Source of the DNA: Apis mellifera
Taxonomy: Eukaryota > Arthropoda > Insecta > Hymenoptera > Apidae
Length of the DNA stretch: 64,000 nt
NCBI RefSeq assembly: GCF_003254395.2
Contig: NC_037643.1
Location: forward strand, 10,870,963-10,934,962
Direction: 5' to 3'
Part shown: positions 47,216 to 59,173 of the stretch, one piece after another
How the letters are laid out: each line of letters opens with the position of its first letter
How positions within the stretch are numbered: position 1 is the first letter of the stretch
Made by a program: the position numbers and the translations under genes
Notes under the pieces: model-generated
What the model was told of the DNA's origin: nothing
What the model saw: only the letters and a program-made list of their open reading frames with translations
Databases searched by the model: none

Positions 47216-48465
47216 CCGCGCCGCACACTTACCACACTCGGCCTCGAGCCGAGGCCGAAATTGCGTAATTTCACGCATGCGAGCTACGCTCGCCGATATC
47301 GCAGATTAAACTGTTTAGAAACACGTGTAAGAGGGTTGTGTCGATCGGCATCGCGCGTGAAACGTAACCCGGCGGATCCTGCGCCCGCTGGTAATCTTGC
47401 ATCTGGCCGGGTATGTGACACACCCGGGAACCGCATCGGTGGTGGTGGGCTCGACATGGAAAAAAGTCTGTTGGAATGTTTGTGACGTGTTGCCAATTAA
47501 ACCACCGTTCTGAAAATTGCTTATCCTTGTCCCGCCTTCCCTCCATCCACCGCTTGTACCTATTTGTCCAATTTTTAGAAAAATTCAACCAACGAATTTG
47601 TAGAATTATCCGACAAATTTATCCTGATCTAATATTTCTCGTACAATTATACGTAACATTTTATAAATATATCCTTCTAATTATTTTGAGCAATTAGAAT
47701 AATAATTTAATGGAATAATAAAAATCTCTCTAGGAGAAAAGAAACAATTGTTTGGACAAACATTTTGAAAATTATGGGAAGAGGAGAGTAACGGGCGTGA
47801 AAAATTTCTCTCGATGGAAGATTAAACTTTTCGCATTCCTACGTTCTCATAAAGGGCCGTGGAATCGGTTCCCGGCCCGCACGGGGATGCTCGCGAGGAG
47901 CGCAAGCCTGAAAGGGAGCAGCAGCCGGGGAAAAGTTTTCGAGGGTTGTACTGACCCCTGTTCGCTCGTTGTTAATATTTAGGGTGGCGCAACGCCACGA
48001 ACAATGGCCGGCTGTCCCTCAAACGAGCGACGGGGTATGTCTAACGTTAACCTGTTTCAGTTATGGGCGCCGCTCGCGCAGTTTTCTTCCAACCCCCCGC
48101 GGACACGAGCAGGGGTGGCTGTATCCCTAAGCTTTATGATTAATGGATCTGGCGTATATTAGCGCCCACTTGCCGCACCCCTCCGCGATTTACATTTCGA
48201 ATTTAATGATCCTCCCTCGAGGCAGATTGACTTCTGTGATCGGTAAGACTGATTTCTTGCACGCATTTCGGGCCCCCCTTTTTCTATTCCGGAGTAATTA
48301 TTACCCTTTCAATCGCTGCGATTTCCAATGCTTGCCTCGTTTATGGAATAATCCAGAAGGAGATGGATTTGAAGTAAATTTTTAGAGAATTTCAAATATT
48401 AGAGCATAATTCTAGTAAATTGAGAGTACAACGAGTAAATCTGATTGCTCGATAAATAATAAATT

Positions 48466-48696
48466 TTGAAGAAATGTACGCCTCGAAGGATTCGATCTGA
48501 CAAAGAAGATTCGAATGGATCCTTGGGATACATTCACCCGGAAATTCTTGTAAACGATGCCAATGCATTTGATGATGGTGTACGTGTGGCAAACGATCGC
48601 TTGGTCAGCAGATGGACCGAACTGACCGACGCTTTCAGGGGAACAATAAAGTTTCATGCACATTGTATCCCACTTGAGTGTCCTATTGTCGTCTAG
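48466..48696 (+). other. Mixed-composition open frame, identity unknown
   Basis: This 76-codon frame begins MKKCTPRRIRSDKEDSNG. Unlike most frames in the window it has no low-complexity run: acidic, basic, polar and hydrophobic residues are spread evenly through it. It lies in a moderate-GC patch within AT-rich DNA, as an exon or a gene fragment might. Against it, the opposite strand is also open for over 100 codons, no splice signals bound it clearly, and I recognise no family. Confidence 0.15.
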
Positions 48697-51600
48697 ATAT
48701 ATAAATGTACATACATATATATATAAGCTGACCGATATAATTGTGATTTCACCCACGAGTCGATCCGGCTGCTCTTCAATTTTCTCGAGGACCATGAACT
48801 TTTCTCGGATGAATCACAGCTATGAAAGTATATTCTCGATCGATACTCGGACAATGTACTCCACGAATGCTGACAACAACATTTGATATTCGATATCTCG
48901 AATATTTTCGTTTCTGAAAAAGTGTATACAATACTTGTTTCTGATCGACGATATATATATTCGGTTCAAGAAAAAAAATATTGTTTCCATAACTGTACAC
49001 ATTTTGTTAATATTCAAAGCTCAAGCCAGACGATAAATTCTACGGTACGAAGAGGGAAAAAAAAAATCGCTTAAAAACCGCTCGACTCGGATCTCGAATG
49101 GTCGAACGGAGCGAAGTTCCAGTTTTAAAAACGCTTGGATGAAGGAACGAAGTCCTCCTCGAGACGGGGTCGGGAGTGGCGCACGCGTACGTGAGCCGAT
49201 AGCGATCAGCTATCGGGACAAGTGGTGAAACTGCTGCAATATGAAAGGCGACATCCCTAAATGGAGCAGTCGGTTGTGAAGGCAATATGTACCGCTCATG
49301 TGGCACGCGATTGCGCTCACAATGTGTTCCCATATACGGTATCGGTACATGTGTTCCGGTCAGTGGTTCTTCTCCCTCTGGTCCAGCCTGCCTTTTCCGG
49401 CTGTCCGGGAGCTGCATTCCTTATTCGATGCGCCTCTGTCCACGTGCACGGTGCTCACCTGTCGGCCCCGAGAGAAACGCGCTGCTCCGCGTCCACCGCC
49501 TCGATAAAATATCGCCGATCGCCCTCCGCTCCTGCGACTACAGCTGTCGGGAATAACAACCGGCGAGTGAACGATAGCGGAGAACACGAAAAAGTAGAAG
49601 ACCAACGGGGGACACCACGCTCTTTCTAAAATTCCCTGCCTCTCTCTCTCTTAACCGAGACCATTTCCAACGGGGTAAAGAGTAAGCTTCAACCTACTCT
49701 CCTCACTCTTTCTCTCTCTCTTGGTGCTTTAGTGGTATTTGGAAAAGGGACGTAAAAGGAATCTAAGCGGAACGGTTGCATCTTGAATAAGGATTATTCT
49801 TGTTGGAAGAGGAGCGAGAAGTCTTCGCTTGCTTCTATTAGGGAGATTGGTGAACACATTTTCTTATACTCGAATGTTCAATTTGTTAATTATTAATCAA
49901 CGATTGGACTTTCGAATTTCGAAGCGAAAGGTTAAAAACTGTGTTAAAAATATCCGGGGGCCAATAAATGTTTTGCCCTCTGAAACGAATGTAATTGCTT
50001 TCCCGGTGAAAAATATGCAAGGCTTGATGATAATTGGCCTCCATTGTATTCTATATTTTTTTTTTTTTTTATTCTTTTCAAAATTGCGGCCAGTTCAATA
50101 GGCGGTGGAAAACGTCAATATCCATTGTTTCCGTACGATATCCTACGGCGTCCATTTCCAGAGAGGCGAACAGTGCCGGTATTATGCATTATAATGCGGT
50201 TTGCACAACGGCGAAAACGTTCGCAACGTTTCTACCTACTGCCACGAATTACGTGGATATTCCGTTTCCTGGTCACCCAAGCCAAGAACAGTAAATGCAA
50301 ATGCGATGGGTTCCCGCGTGGTTAATATTAATGAATGAATTTTCTCTTCGCGCCTTGGGCCGCGCGCGTCCTTAAACGCGATCTTTGAAATATCGGTAAC
50401 AGGGAATTCGGATGTGGAAATTATTGCGGGTTCGCGCATAATTTTCGCATTAGCGAAAGCGGTAAGAATATCCTTCGAATCTGTAGAGTTTCGATCGTTT
50501 CTCTCTCTTTAGTATCTCATTAATGCTCATTCTTATCTTCATATATCCCCACGTTATTTTCGTATTTGAATTTTCATCGTTTTCTTTCTATCGTTCCTCC
50601 ATAATGTTAAAATTTGAAATTTAAATGCATTTTGTAATTTGACAATAATTTAATTCTTCTCCCCCTCTCTCTCTCTTTATTTGACTCACTCAATTATATG
50701 CAAATAAAACGTATAAAAATAGATCATAATGAAATTTTAACATAGAACTCTTTCATGTATAAATATATAAAATCCTTTCCAATAGCGAGTTCGTTCCAAC
50801 TCGACGATTCCCTTCCACCCTTTTCCACGAATTACGCGACAAAAAAGAAGAAGAAAGAAATGAAAGGAGGAGGAAGAATATACCTCTGGCTGGCTAGACG
50901 CGGACCAGCTGTTCGTCCACGACGAAATAATCGTAATAGAATTGTCAAAACGTATCCGGCCTGTTATTTTACGGGGGTTGAATCCGATCCGAGGTGGAGA
51001 GAGAGGGGAGGGAAGTAGGAGTTCTTCTCGTCCCCGTGATCCGCGTAGAATCGTTTCCCCGGGGGAATTACCGGGTATTATATCGAACTGGAAGGACGTC
51101 GAGATAGGGGCCCCCGGGTGCAAATGGAGTGGCCTGGCGGAATATGCTAGTGTCACGGGGACGCTTACTAATACCACGGATTATACCGGAGGATATCTGC
51201 ACGGTATATCTTATTCGCGCGATCGCTTTAACGCGGCTGCATCTTTCCGCCCGTGAATTAGCATAGTGCGATAAAGCCTGGCCAGAGGAAGAAACATGTA
51301 GATGAGCTTTGGACGAGAGATGCGACGGAAACGGTAACGAAACTAATTCGAGCGCGCGCAAACATGTAGAGGAGGGGCTTTGTTTAACTTCTATCGGCTC
51401 GTAATCACCGTCTAATTCAACCTATCTTATCGAAACCTATCGAAGATAATCTCATCCGTCGATTCGATCTCGAATTTTATTTATTATTATGTGTTCGACT
51501 CGTTCAATTCGAATATATTTTATTAGAAATTAGAATTACGTGTTTTTAAAAGAAGCAAATACAAATATTTACGTATATTAAATATTAAATTGTAAGAAAA

Positions 51601-51893
51601 TTATTTAAACTTTTCATCTATTGATTCTTCCTCTTCCGAAAACCGATCCATTTTGTCTTCGCTGCGAGCATTCTTCGAGAGTTTGGAAGAGGAAAGGGTG
51701 GAAGGGAAGCGCGAGGTTTTGGAGAAGGGAAGGGAAGGATGATAAATCAGTATAGGAGTTTTCCGGCACCGATGACAAACACAATAAGTCCCAATTTCGG
51801 TCATTTATATACGCTACGGCCGGGATAATATGACGCCGGATCCTTTGTGCACACAACGGCCAACGGGGTGGGGAGTTTGGAGGGATACACACG

Positions 51894-51905
51894 AGTGACG
51901 TCACT
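51894..51905 (+). promoter_or_regulatory. 12-bp CRE dyad AGTGACGTCACT
   Basis: A perfect 12-bp palindrome is centred on TGACGTCA, a better-than-core CREB/ATF match. It sits in a CG-rich island close to an AG microsatellite. Confidence 0.45.
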
Positions 51906-51938
51906 TACAAGGACATAAATCAAAGCGAAGGACCAGAA

Positions 51939-51956
51939 AGAGAGAGAGAGAGAGAG
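51939..51956 (+). repeat. (AG)n microsatellite
   Basis: Nine AG units. Confidence 0.85.
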
Positions 51957-53400
51957 AAAGAGAGTCCGGCGCACCGGCGACGCTCCCTCGGGAACCGGAG
52001 GTTTCCTCTTTTCACTCCGCCTCCGGAATTCCGCGGACAGGAGCTACCTAAGGGTTGGCCCACGCGCCCACGCGCAAAGTAGGAGGGTTGAAAGGGACTT
52101 TAAACGAGAGGGGCAAGGTTTTGCTCTATTGCGGGAAATTGAGGAAGATAGAAGCGATAGCCGGCCTTCTATCGTTCCACGGGATTTTTCCGCTCCTACA
52201 AAAGGTATTTCCCCTTCCACGGGGAGGATGGCCACTTCGATTTTCGATATCATATAGATTTATCGCGGGAAGAAAACGGAAATGGATCCATCATACATCG
52301 ATGGATTCATTATCGATTGTTAATTTCACATTCGTGGGAAGACATTTCAAGAGGCGAATATTATAAAAATGTTGTTACTTATTTACAATTTAATTTTGTC
52401 ATCCTACAATTTACCTCGTTAAGTCTCGTTCAACATTTTTCTATATAAACTTTAATAAGTAAAAAATAATAGGTAAACTTAATACGTAAATGTTTTTATT
52501 CTGTTATTTAATTTCTTTAAATTATATACACTCAATTTTTTTAATCCTACTTTAAAATCTTAATTCTTCTCTCTTTAACAACAGTATCTCTGAAAAAAGG
52601 AATACTGGAACGCGACGCGGAATTCAAGCCCATCCTCAAAGAAACATCCTCTAAAATTTCACGATTAATTTCCTGATTAAAAGAACGAAAGCGTTCTCAG
52701 GGAACGAGGGAACGAGCGAGCGAGAGAGAGAAAGAGAGGACGAAGCGCGTAATCAGCGATAAAACACTTGGCTGAACTCACCGCCCACCGTCTACACCGG
52801 CGGCGAATTAAACCGGGCCCATTATCTTATGATAATTCGCGCGTCGGGGTTGAAATTAATCGAGTAACTACAATTTCATAATGGCCACCGCCCTTCCTCG
52901 ACCCCCTCGACAGCAGAGGACGGTCGGAGGGGACGATCGTCTCTCCCTTTGCATCTCTCTCTCTCCCTCCCTCCTCCCATCCACGAGGAAACGCTTCCCT
53001 CCGTCGCGCCCGTATAACCGGAATGACATAATTGAATAATATAACGCAGCGCGCAGCCACCCTTCCCGGGGCAGAAACTGGAACCGCATCGAGCCGAACC
53101 GAACTGAGTAATGGTGGTGCGAGTCGAGGACTCGTGGGACCTCTCGTCACGCATATTTCATTACGCGATCCGGCAACCATCCCCTGCACAACCATGCCCT
53201 GCGCCGTTCCGCCTCTCTCGCATCCCACCACGGGTCCAGCCTCGGCCGTGAATCGAATCCGGAAATCAGCGAACTTAATTAAAGCGCGTCAAGTGTCGGT
53301 TCCGTTTCTTTCGGGAAAAACCTTCGTCGAGTACTGCCGCTCTTTTCGAAATGGAGTTTCAAGGTTTCGATTTTTCCAAGATTGAGGAGATTGGAAAGAA

Positions 53401-55900
53401 AATTTTAGCGATCAAAATGATTTAGAGAGTTAGAAATGTGTTCGAAGATAATATTCGAGTATTGCTGTCATGTTCAATTCTGATGAAGTTTTAATTTCTT
53501 GTGAGAGAATATTAAATTCTGATTTCGATTAATGACTAAATGTGGAAATATAAATTTGAATAAATGATAAATGTTTGTATTATGAGCAAATTGTTATAAT
53601 TCTCACAAGATGATTTTAAAAGCAAATATAGTAATGGCGGAATAGATTCTATTAACTTACTTTATATTTAATTTTATAAGAGCAATTTGTTATGCGAGAA
53701 TAGTAGATACTTGATGTACTCTCGATTTTTCAACCGTGTGAAACTGTAGAGCGACCATTCCACTCAGAAACAACAGACCACCCAATAATAATCCTGTTTT
53801 TGTCCTCGGGGGAAAGAAGTTACTCGAGCCGAATTATTGAAGTGGTTGAAAGCTTGCTTTTACTTCTTTTACTTTTTTTTTTGTGCCCTCGATGTTCACC
53901 CTCGAATCCGGTGCCCGATCCCGATATGATTGCGCTCCGAGAAGAGAAAGAGATTGGCGTGAAAGTGCACCGATTATCCGCAAGCCGATCGCTGATAAGA
54001 CGAGGAGTGAGCTTAAGTGAATCGTCAAATCGTTTCTCCCATCCCCGAGGGGTGCACAGGACACATGTATCGCATGCTATGCAAACACCCCTTTTTCGTG
54101 CTTCCATCTCCCGTTTCTCCCAAGGGGGGAGGGTGCCACCGCACGTTTCACCCCCCATATTCCTTCTTCGTCGCTATTCCGTGACGCCATCCATCCCATT
54201 GGTGAAAAAAAAAAGAAAAAAGAGAAAGAAGAAAGAAAGAAAGAAAAGTTGTGTTTATCCAGCTGGCGTATTTAAATGTCCGCTCTAACGCGGCGTAAAA
54301 TTATATGCAAAAATCCCCATAAAATATGTAAGTCCCCTTAATGCACCGGGAAATTGTCGCGTTACGTTACGCCCTCTGGGATTATTACGAGCTAGCTCTC
54401 GCTTATACACCCCCGACTCGAAGGGTGAACGCATACTCTCCCTTCAGGGGGGAGGGTTTAATATTGTGCAGATTTCTTTCGAAGTTAACCTTGTCGCGAT
54501 GTAGATTTCTTTTTTTGAAAGTCATCGAAGAGACTTTCAGTTCGATCGAATATTTTTTAGTGAATTGGATCTTAGAATTGTAATAAAATAAGGATAAAAA
54601 GGATAAAAATGTTCAATTTCAATGAGATATTATTTTATTCATTTACTTATTTATTGAAATTAATTGTAGCTAAATATTTTCTCGATTTTTATCCGGATTT
54701 AATTACATTCTTGAGTAATAATCTAATACGTGCAAAAAAAAAAGAATAATAAGTAAAAGTAAAAAAGGAAACGGATTCAACGGATGCAGAAATATCTCGT
54801 TTCTAATTAGTCGGTTGGATATTCTTAATATTTGATCCGTCATTGGCTCGTTTAGGGAGAAGAGAAGACGAATGGAAGAGAAGGGAATGGGGGGTCTCTT
54901 TTCTTGCACCGATTCGTCATAGAATGTTATACCTGGAATTTACACGTTGAAAGGACAACGTGGCGAGATGTGTGGTCCAGTAATTAACAGTGTGGGGCCC
55001 ACTGCGTGGTATTCGCTCTTGGATTTATATACTTGACCCATCATTCTTGTTATTTTTTTCCTTTCTTTTCGCTGACTCTTTCTTAAACCGTTTGTTATAT
55101 CGAACGTTATAATATACCAAGAATTGTTTAAATTTTATTCTTTATTTCACATTTATTTCAATTAAATAACTATACAGAATTCTTCTTTCAAAAAATCTTT
55201 CAAAACATTTCGAATTGTTCCACCTTTCCAATTGTTTTTATTTGCAAAAAATTTAAAAAAAGAATTTATTCCAACAAGGAGCCATGAAATTAATTACGCA
55301 TCTTGATTCGTAACATTCTAAAAAAATTATCAAAAATAAACGAAACTGCTTTTATTCCCCAATGACTCGTATTTTATTTTTATTCTCTCTCTTTCACTAA
55401 TGATAGTTCTTTAGTCGATATTACTACGTTCATATCAAGCAATTTACGATAAGTATCAGAATATCAGAGGGGTCAGAATGCAAAGCAATTTGTAGGTAGC
55501 AGCCAGCAGGTTGTCAGGTGTCGATGGGGGGGCCGAATATCAGCGGGGGTTCCGCTACCTAACAGTAGTGAGGTTGCCGACGTCGCTTGTTCCACGGCCC
55601 CCTGCGATCTTACACGGACCTTTATCCTCGACTTTTGGCTATTTTATCTTCATTTCGTTCAACACACTCTGACCTTTCCTACTCTCCACGTGATATATTT
55701 CGATTACAATCAAAAAAATGTAATTAACTCGAACTTTTATATTTTATAAAACCGTTAACAAAATTTTACAATTTATCAATAATTAATTCTTTTATATACA
55801 ATAAATTTTACGAATAACTTTTGCAAATTATTGTTAAAAACTTTGAGAAATTGATTAGCTTAACTCTCGAATCACTGTATATAAAAGACAAGACAATTAC
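53401..55900. other. Mostly AT-rich, islands at 53.76-54.49 and 55.48-55.64 kb
   Basis: The first island carries mixed CG-containing sequence and a purine tract (54,205-54,248) that extends one frame to 162 codons with a Lys/Arg tail. The second is a short, sharply bounded GC-rich patch with a long-range stem (55,493-55,561). Everything else is AT-rich without recognisable elements. Confidence 0.6.
55493..55561 (+). other. Long hairpin TAGGTAGC ... GCTACCTA
   Basis: Exact eight-base arms (55493-55500 and 55554-55561) enclose 53 bases, and outside them GCAA (55,485) and TTGC near 55,574 could extend the pairing past a bulge. The patch is an isolated GC-rich block of about 160 bp in AT-rich DNA. 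The overall length resembles a small structured RNA, but the loop pairs poorly, unlike a typical microRNA precursor. Confidence 0.3.
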
Positions 55901-56998
55901 AAATATATATACATATTATAAATAATGAACTTGGTAAACAAGGTGACAGATATCCGCGGAGAAAGGACAAAACGATGTCTGGATGAAAAAAAGGAAGTCG
56001 TCAAAGTCTGTCGTCCAGTGACTCCATTACGATTTACAGGCGAGGCAAGTCGGCACGACAAAAAGATAATCTCGCTTATTGTCATCGTATCGTCGTCGTG
56101 GCCCGACCCTGTGTAATTAGCCGCGGGCTTGTGGGAATTATAAATATTCAATTGGTGGTAAATGGAAAAAGAGGCGGGACGCGAAAAAGCGGACGTGAAA
56201 TAATTCGATTACAATAATCCGTGGCCACCGGTGACATTTACCCGTTGCCCGACTCCATTGTGATGCGAATGCAAAAACGATGTCGCAACGATATGTTTAT
56301 TACCGAGCACCGGATGGGGATCAATATTCATAAGCCGATCCATTTGGACCCGGTCTGGCGATCGTCCACTGTGCAGCCACTGGGCATTATTATTTTAATC
56401 AACTTGTATAATGTCTCTCTGCAAATTACAGGGTGACCAGGACTTAATGACCGGAAGAACTATATTGCAACGGATGAGGAGTTCAGACAGGAAGCCCTGA
56501 TATCGGTGATTCGTGCAATTTTTGCGAGAATCAAAAAAAAAAAAAAAAAAGAAAAGAAAAGAGAAAAAGAGAAAAGATCGTGAGAAAGAAGATTGCCAAT
56601 TGTGTGTTTGATACGATTGCCCGATCGTTATCGACTACAACAACGTTAAGGTTAAGGTTAAGGTGAAATTATGCAAATTTTTCCCCCACGCGCGTGTCGA
56701 TGGGGATATATAAGCAGCGACGAAAGACCGAATAACGAGCTGGATTCCCCGAATAATCGAACCGAAGTGCAATGAAACACGGCCCCTTGAATCGATATCA
56801 ACGTCTCCGCGCCTTCTCGATCAAGTATGATCGAGAAAATCGCAATCACGGACCCATCCAATAAAAGAGCGAAGAAACGTCGAATCCTTACTTCCATCTT
56901 TCGCTCCGTCCCGTATTGACGCGAAATTATCGGAGACAAAGAACGCCGGCCGGGGAGGGAGAGAGAGGATGAGGTCTAACGCCCTCCGAGCTAACAGG

Positions 56999-57022
56999 GA
57001 GAGAGAGAGAGAGAGAGAGAGA
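56999..57022 (+). repeat. (GA)n microsatellite
   Basis: Twelve GA units, followed by further GA/GGA-rich sequence. Confidence 0.9.
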
Positions 57023-57802
57023 GGGAGTGAGAGAGAAGGAGAGGAGGAGGAGAGGCCTTGTCTCATTTTACTTTACAAGAGGGATTTAAAAACGAGGCAC
57101 CGTTTGACAGCTATTGCCGGTCGCTCGTCTTCCTGCCGGGCTCCGAATTAAATTTAAAATATACAATAAACAGGGAAACAATCAATAATCGTGTCCCTCC
57201 GTCGTGTCGTTTGATATGTAGGTAATTAAAAGTCGTACGGATCCCCCGATCCCGGAAACGGAGGGGTTTAACCTTAAATTGTGAATAATGACACACCGTC
57301 CCTTTTATTGGACAATTCCGTTAAAATCGTTACCTGGAGATCCCCTGCCTACTCGAGCCGAATACGTTAACTCGCGGGGCCATGTTTTTCCGCCATTTCT
57401 TCTTCACGCTCTCCGTTTCTTCGTGCTCCGTTTTTTTTATCTTTTTCCTTTTTACCCTGCCCCCTCCCTGCCGTTTGGTAATTTCGTTTACCACCGACGA
57501 ACCCGGAAGAGAGGCGTCCTCCTCGCGAGTTATAAGTTAACGAGGTTCGTCACGAACTTTCTCATCTCGTTTCCTCCTTTCGTCGCGCCCTCGACTTATT
57601 CTAGCGAGGTTTTAAATTATTGTAATTGGGGATCTTTTCATTTTTCTTTTCTTTTGTTTTTCTTTTCTTCTCGAGAGACTCGAAGAGAAGACTCTTCAAA
57701 CGGGTTAATTAAGTAAGAAACGAATCGTCGAAATTTTAAAAGAGCGAGATTAGAAGATGGAGATATAGATTAATTTGGAATTGTTAAAACATTTCGTACG
57801 GG

Positions 57803-57810
57803 TGACGTCA
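57803..57810 (+). promoter_or_regulatory. CRE-type palindrome TGACGTCA
   Basis: A perfect core in AT-rich DNA, directly followed by AATAATTAAATAATTA-type homeodomain-like words. Confidence 0.3.
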
Positions 57811-58384
57811 AATAATTAAATAATTATTGGATATAATTAAACAAACTTATTAATTCTATTTAATTATTGAACGAACTTTTCGAGTGGTACTTAATCACTT
57901 ATCCATAAACGTGATAATCAATCGAACGAGTTCACGTCTCCATCCCGGGTTGAAGAAAGCCGGTTGCTCAGCTGGAAAGCTAACAAATTTCCAACAAGCA
58001 CGAAACGAATCAGTGGCAAGTTTTTCCCGCTAACGCTTCGTGCTAAGAGCGCAAAACGGCAACTCGTATGCCACCGTTGGAGGCATACACGGTGTGGTAC
58101 ACTTATCGGGCCGATGGGATCGATTCGAGGGATCCGTTCTTACCCCGATCGATAATAAATAACGAGCGCGCATGCGCTTCTGGCGTAGACTTATTTAATA
58201 ATTTATATTATGCGCGTGCACATAAATCGACGGGCCGGCGAAGAAAGGAATGATGTATGGGATAATTTGACGTATAGCGAGGCCACCGATCGTACCGGCC
58301 ATGTACGGCTGAATGACCGACTGTAAATTACTGGCACGTCGAGTAAAAACAACAACAGGGCTGGCTGTCCGGCCTCCCTTGACC

Positions 58385-58396
58385 GACGTCGACGTC
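58385..58396 (+). other. Palindrome GACGTCGACGTC
   Basis: A perfect 12-bp palindrome made of two GACGTC palindromes sharing a centre, followed two bases later by CATCG-GCGT-CGATG, another exact inverted repeat. Confidence 0.4.
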
Positions 58397-58535
58397 CATC
58401 GGCGTCGATGCCTCATCGACACTCGAAACCCCATTAACTGCGGCCTGACGCTGAATCGAGCTTCGTCCTGCAAGATGCTCGCGCTCGGATTCAATGCGCG
58501 CTCCGATTGACCTTTGTCTACCTCGACATTGGAGC

Positions 58536-59173
58536 GAGATCGACTCCGAGGATTGCAAAACGAGGTTCCAATTTCAATTTTACAACGGTATAATTTCCTA
58601 TTTCTTTTCTTTTCGATTATTATGATCATCTGAAGAATTAAGAAGGATGGAACAATTATGGAAATTTTAGGAATCGATCTTTGAGGAAAATGTGAGATCG
58701 ACTCCGAGGATTGCAAAACGAAGTTCCATTTTCAATTTTACAACGGTATAATTTCCTTTTTCTTTTTTTTTTCGATTATTATCATCGATCATCTGAAGAA
58801 TTAAGAAGGATGGAACAATTATAGAAATTTTAAGAATCGATCTTTGAGGAAAATGTGAGATCGACTCCGAGGATTGCAAAACGAGGTTCCAATTTCAATT
58901 TTACAACGGTATAATTTCCTATTTCTTTTCTTTTCGATTATTATGATCATCTGAAGAATTAAGAAGGATGAAACAATTATGGAAATTTTAGGAATCGATC
59001 TTTGAGGAAATTGTGAGATCGACTCCGAGGATTGCAAAACGAGGTTCCATTTTCAATTTTACAACGGTATAATTTCCTTTTTCTTTTCTTTTCGATTATT
59101 ATGAACATCTGAAGAATTAAGAAGGATGGAACAATTATGGAAATTTTAGGAATCGATCTTTCGAGGAAAATGT
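58536..59173 (+). repeat. Tandem repeat, 4 copies of about 158-163 bp
   Basis: Copies begin with GAGATCGACTCCGAGG at 58,536, 58,694, 58,857 and 59,015. They differ by scattered substitutions and small length changes in T- and A-runs. Each unit has a conserved GC-bearing head, a CTATTTCTTTTCTTTTCG-type pyrimidine segment and a tail with GGAATCGATCTTTGAGG. Minus-strand frames repeat the same short peptide per copy and are a by-product. The first unit starts exactly where the 57.9-58.5 kb island ends. Confidence 0.95.

Larger units (their letters stand above)
46981..49650. other. Islands at 47.0-47.5, 47.8-48.4 and 49.0-49.6 kb
   Basis: The first island holds a perfect 8-bp stem-loop (47,188-47,215). 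The third is open on both strands and has a minus-strand donor-like CAG/GTGAGC at 49,459/49,458, preceded on that strand by an acceptor-like CCCGACAG near 49,545, but the enclosed frame is Arg/Gly-rich without a domain. A moderate-GC patch at 48.47-48.69 kb is listed separately. The rest is AT-rich. Confidence 0.55.
49651..53400. other. Islands at 49.95-50.45, 50.8-51.45, 51.8-52.35 and 52.6-53.4 kb
   Basis: The islands are CG-rich, with GGCC/CCGG words, the palindrome TTCCCC-G-GGGGAA near 51,056, a CRE dyad at 51,894 and an AG microsatellite at 51.94 kb. Frames of 90-146 codons overlap on both strands, and none shows a domain. A minus-strand donor-like GTGAGT lies near 52,777-52,782. AT-rich DNA fills 50.48-50.78, 51.48-51.6 and 52.36-52.56 kb. 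Confidence 0.6.
55901..58535. other. Islands and spacers before the 58.5 kb array
   Basis: Moderate-GC patches at 55.93-56.50, 56.64-57.70 and 57.88-58.53 kb hold a GTTAAG triple repeat (56,645-56,664), a TATATAAG word (56,707), a GA microsatellite, a CRE at 57,803 and palindromes near 58.39 kb. An A18 run lies at 56,533-56,550. The 71-codon frame at 56,221-56,436 has balanced composition but no recognised family. Confidence 0.55.

Noticed and set aside
49459..49545. Minus-strand acceptor/donor-bounded segment
   Set aside because: The only open frame is an Arg/Gly/Ser-rich run typical of CG-rich noncoding DNA.
58195..59037. Minus-strand frames sharing the same start peptide
   Set aside because: They are the same repeat unit read three times in a tandem array.
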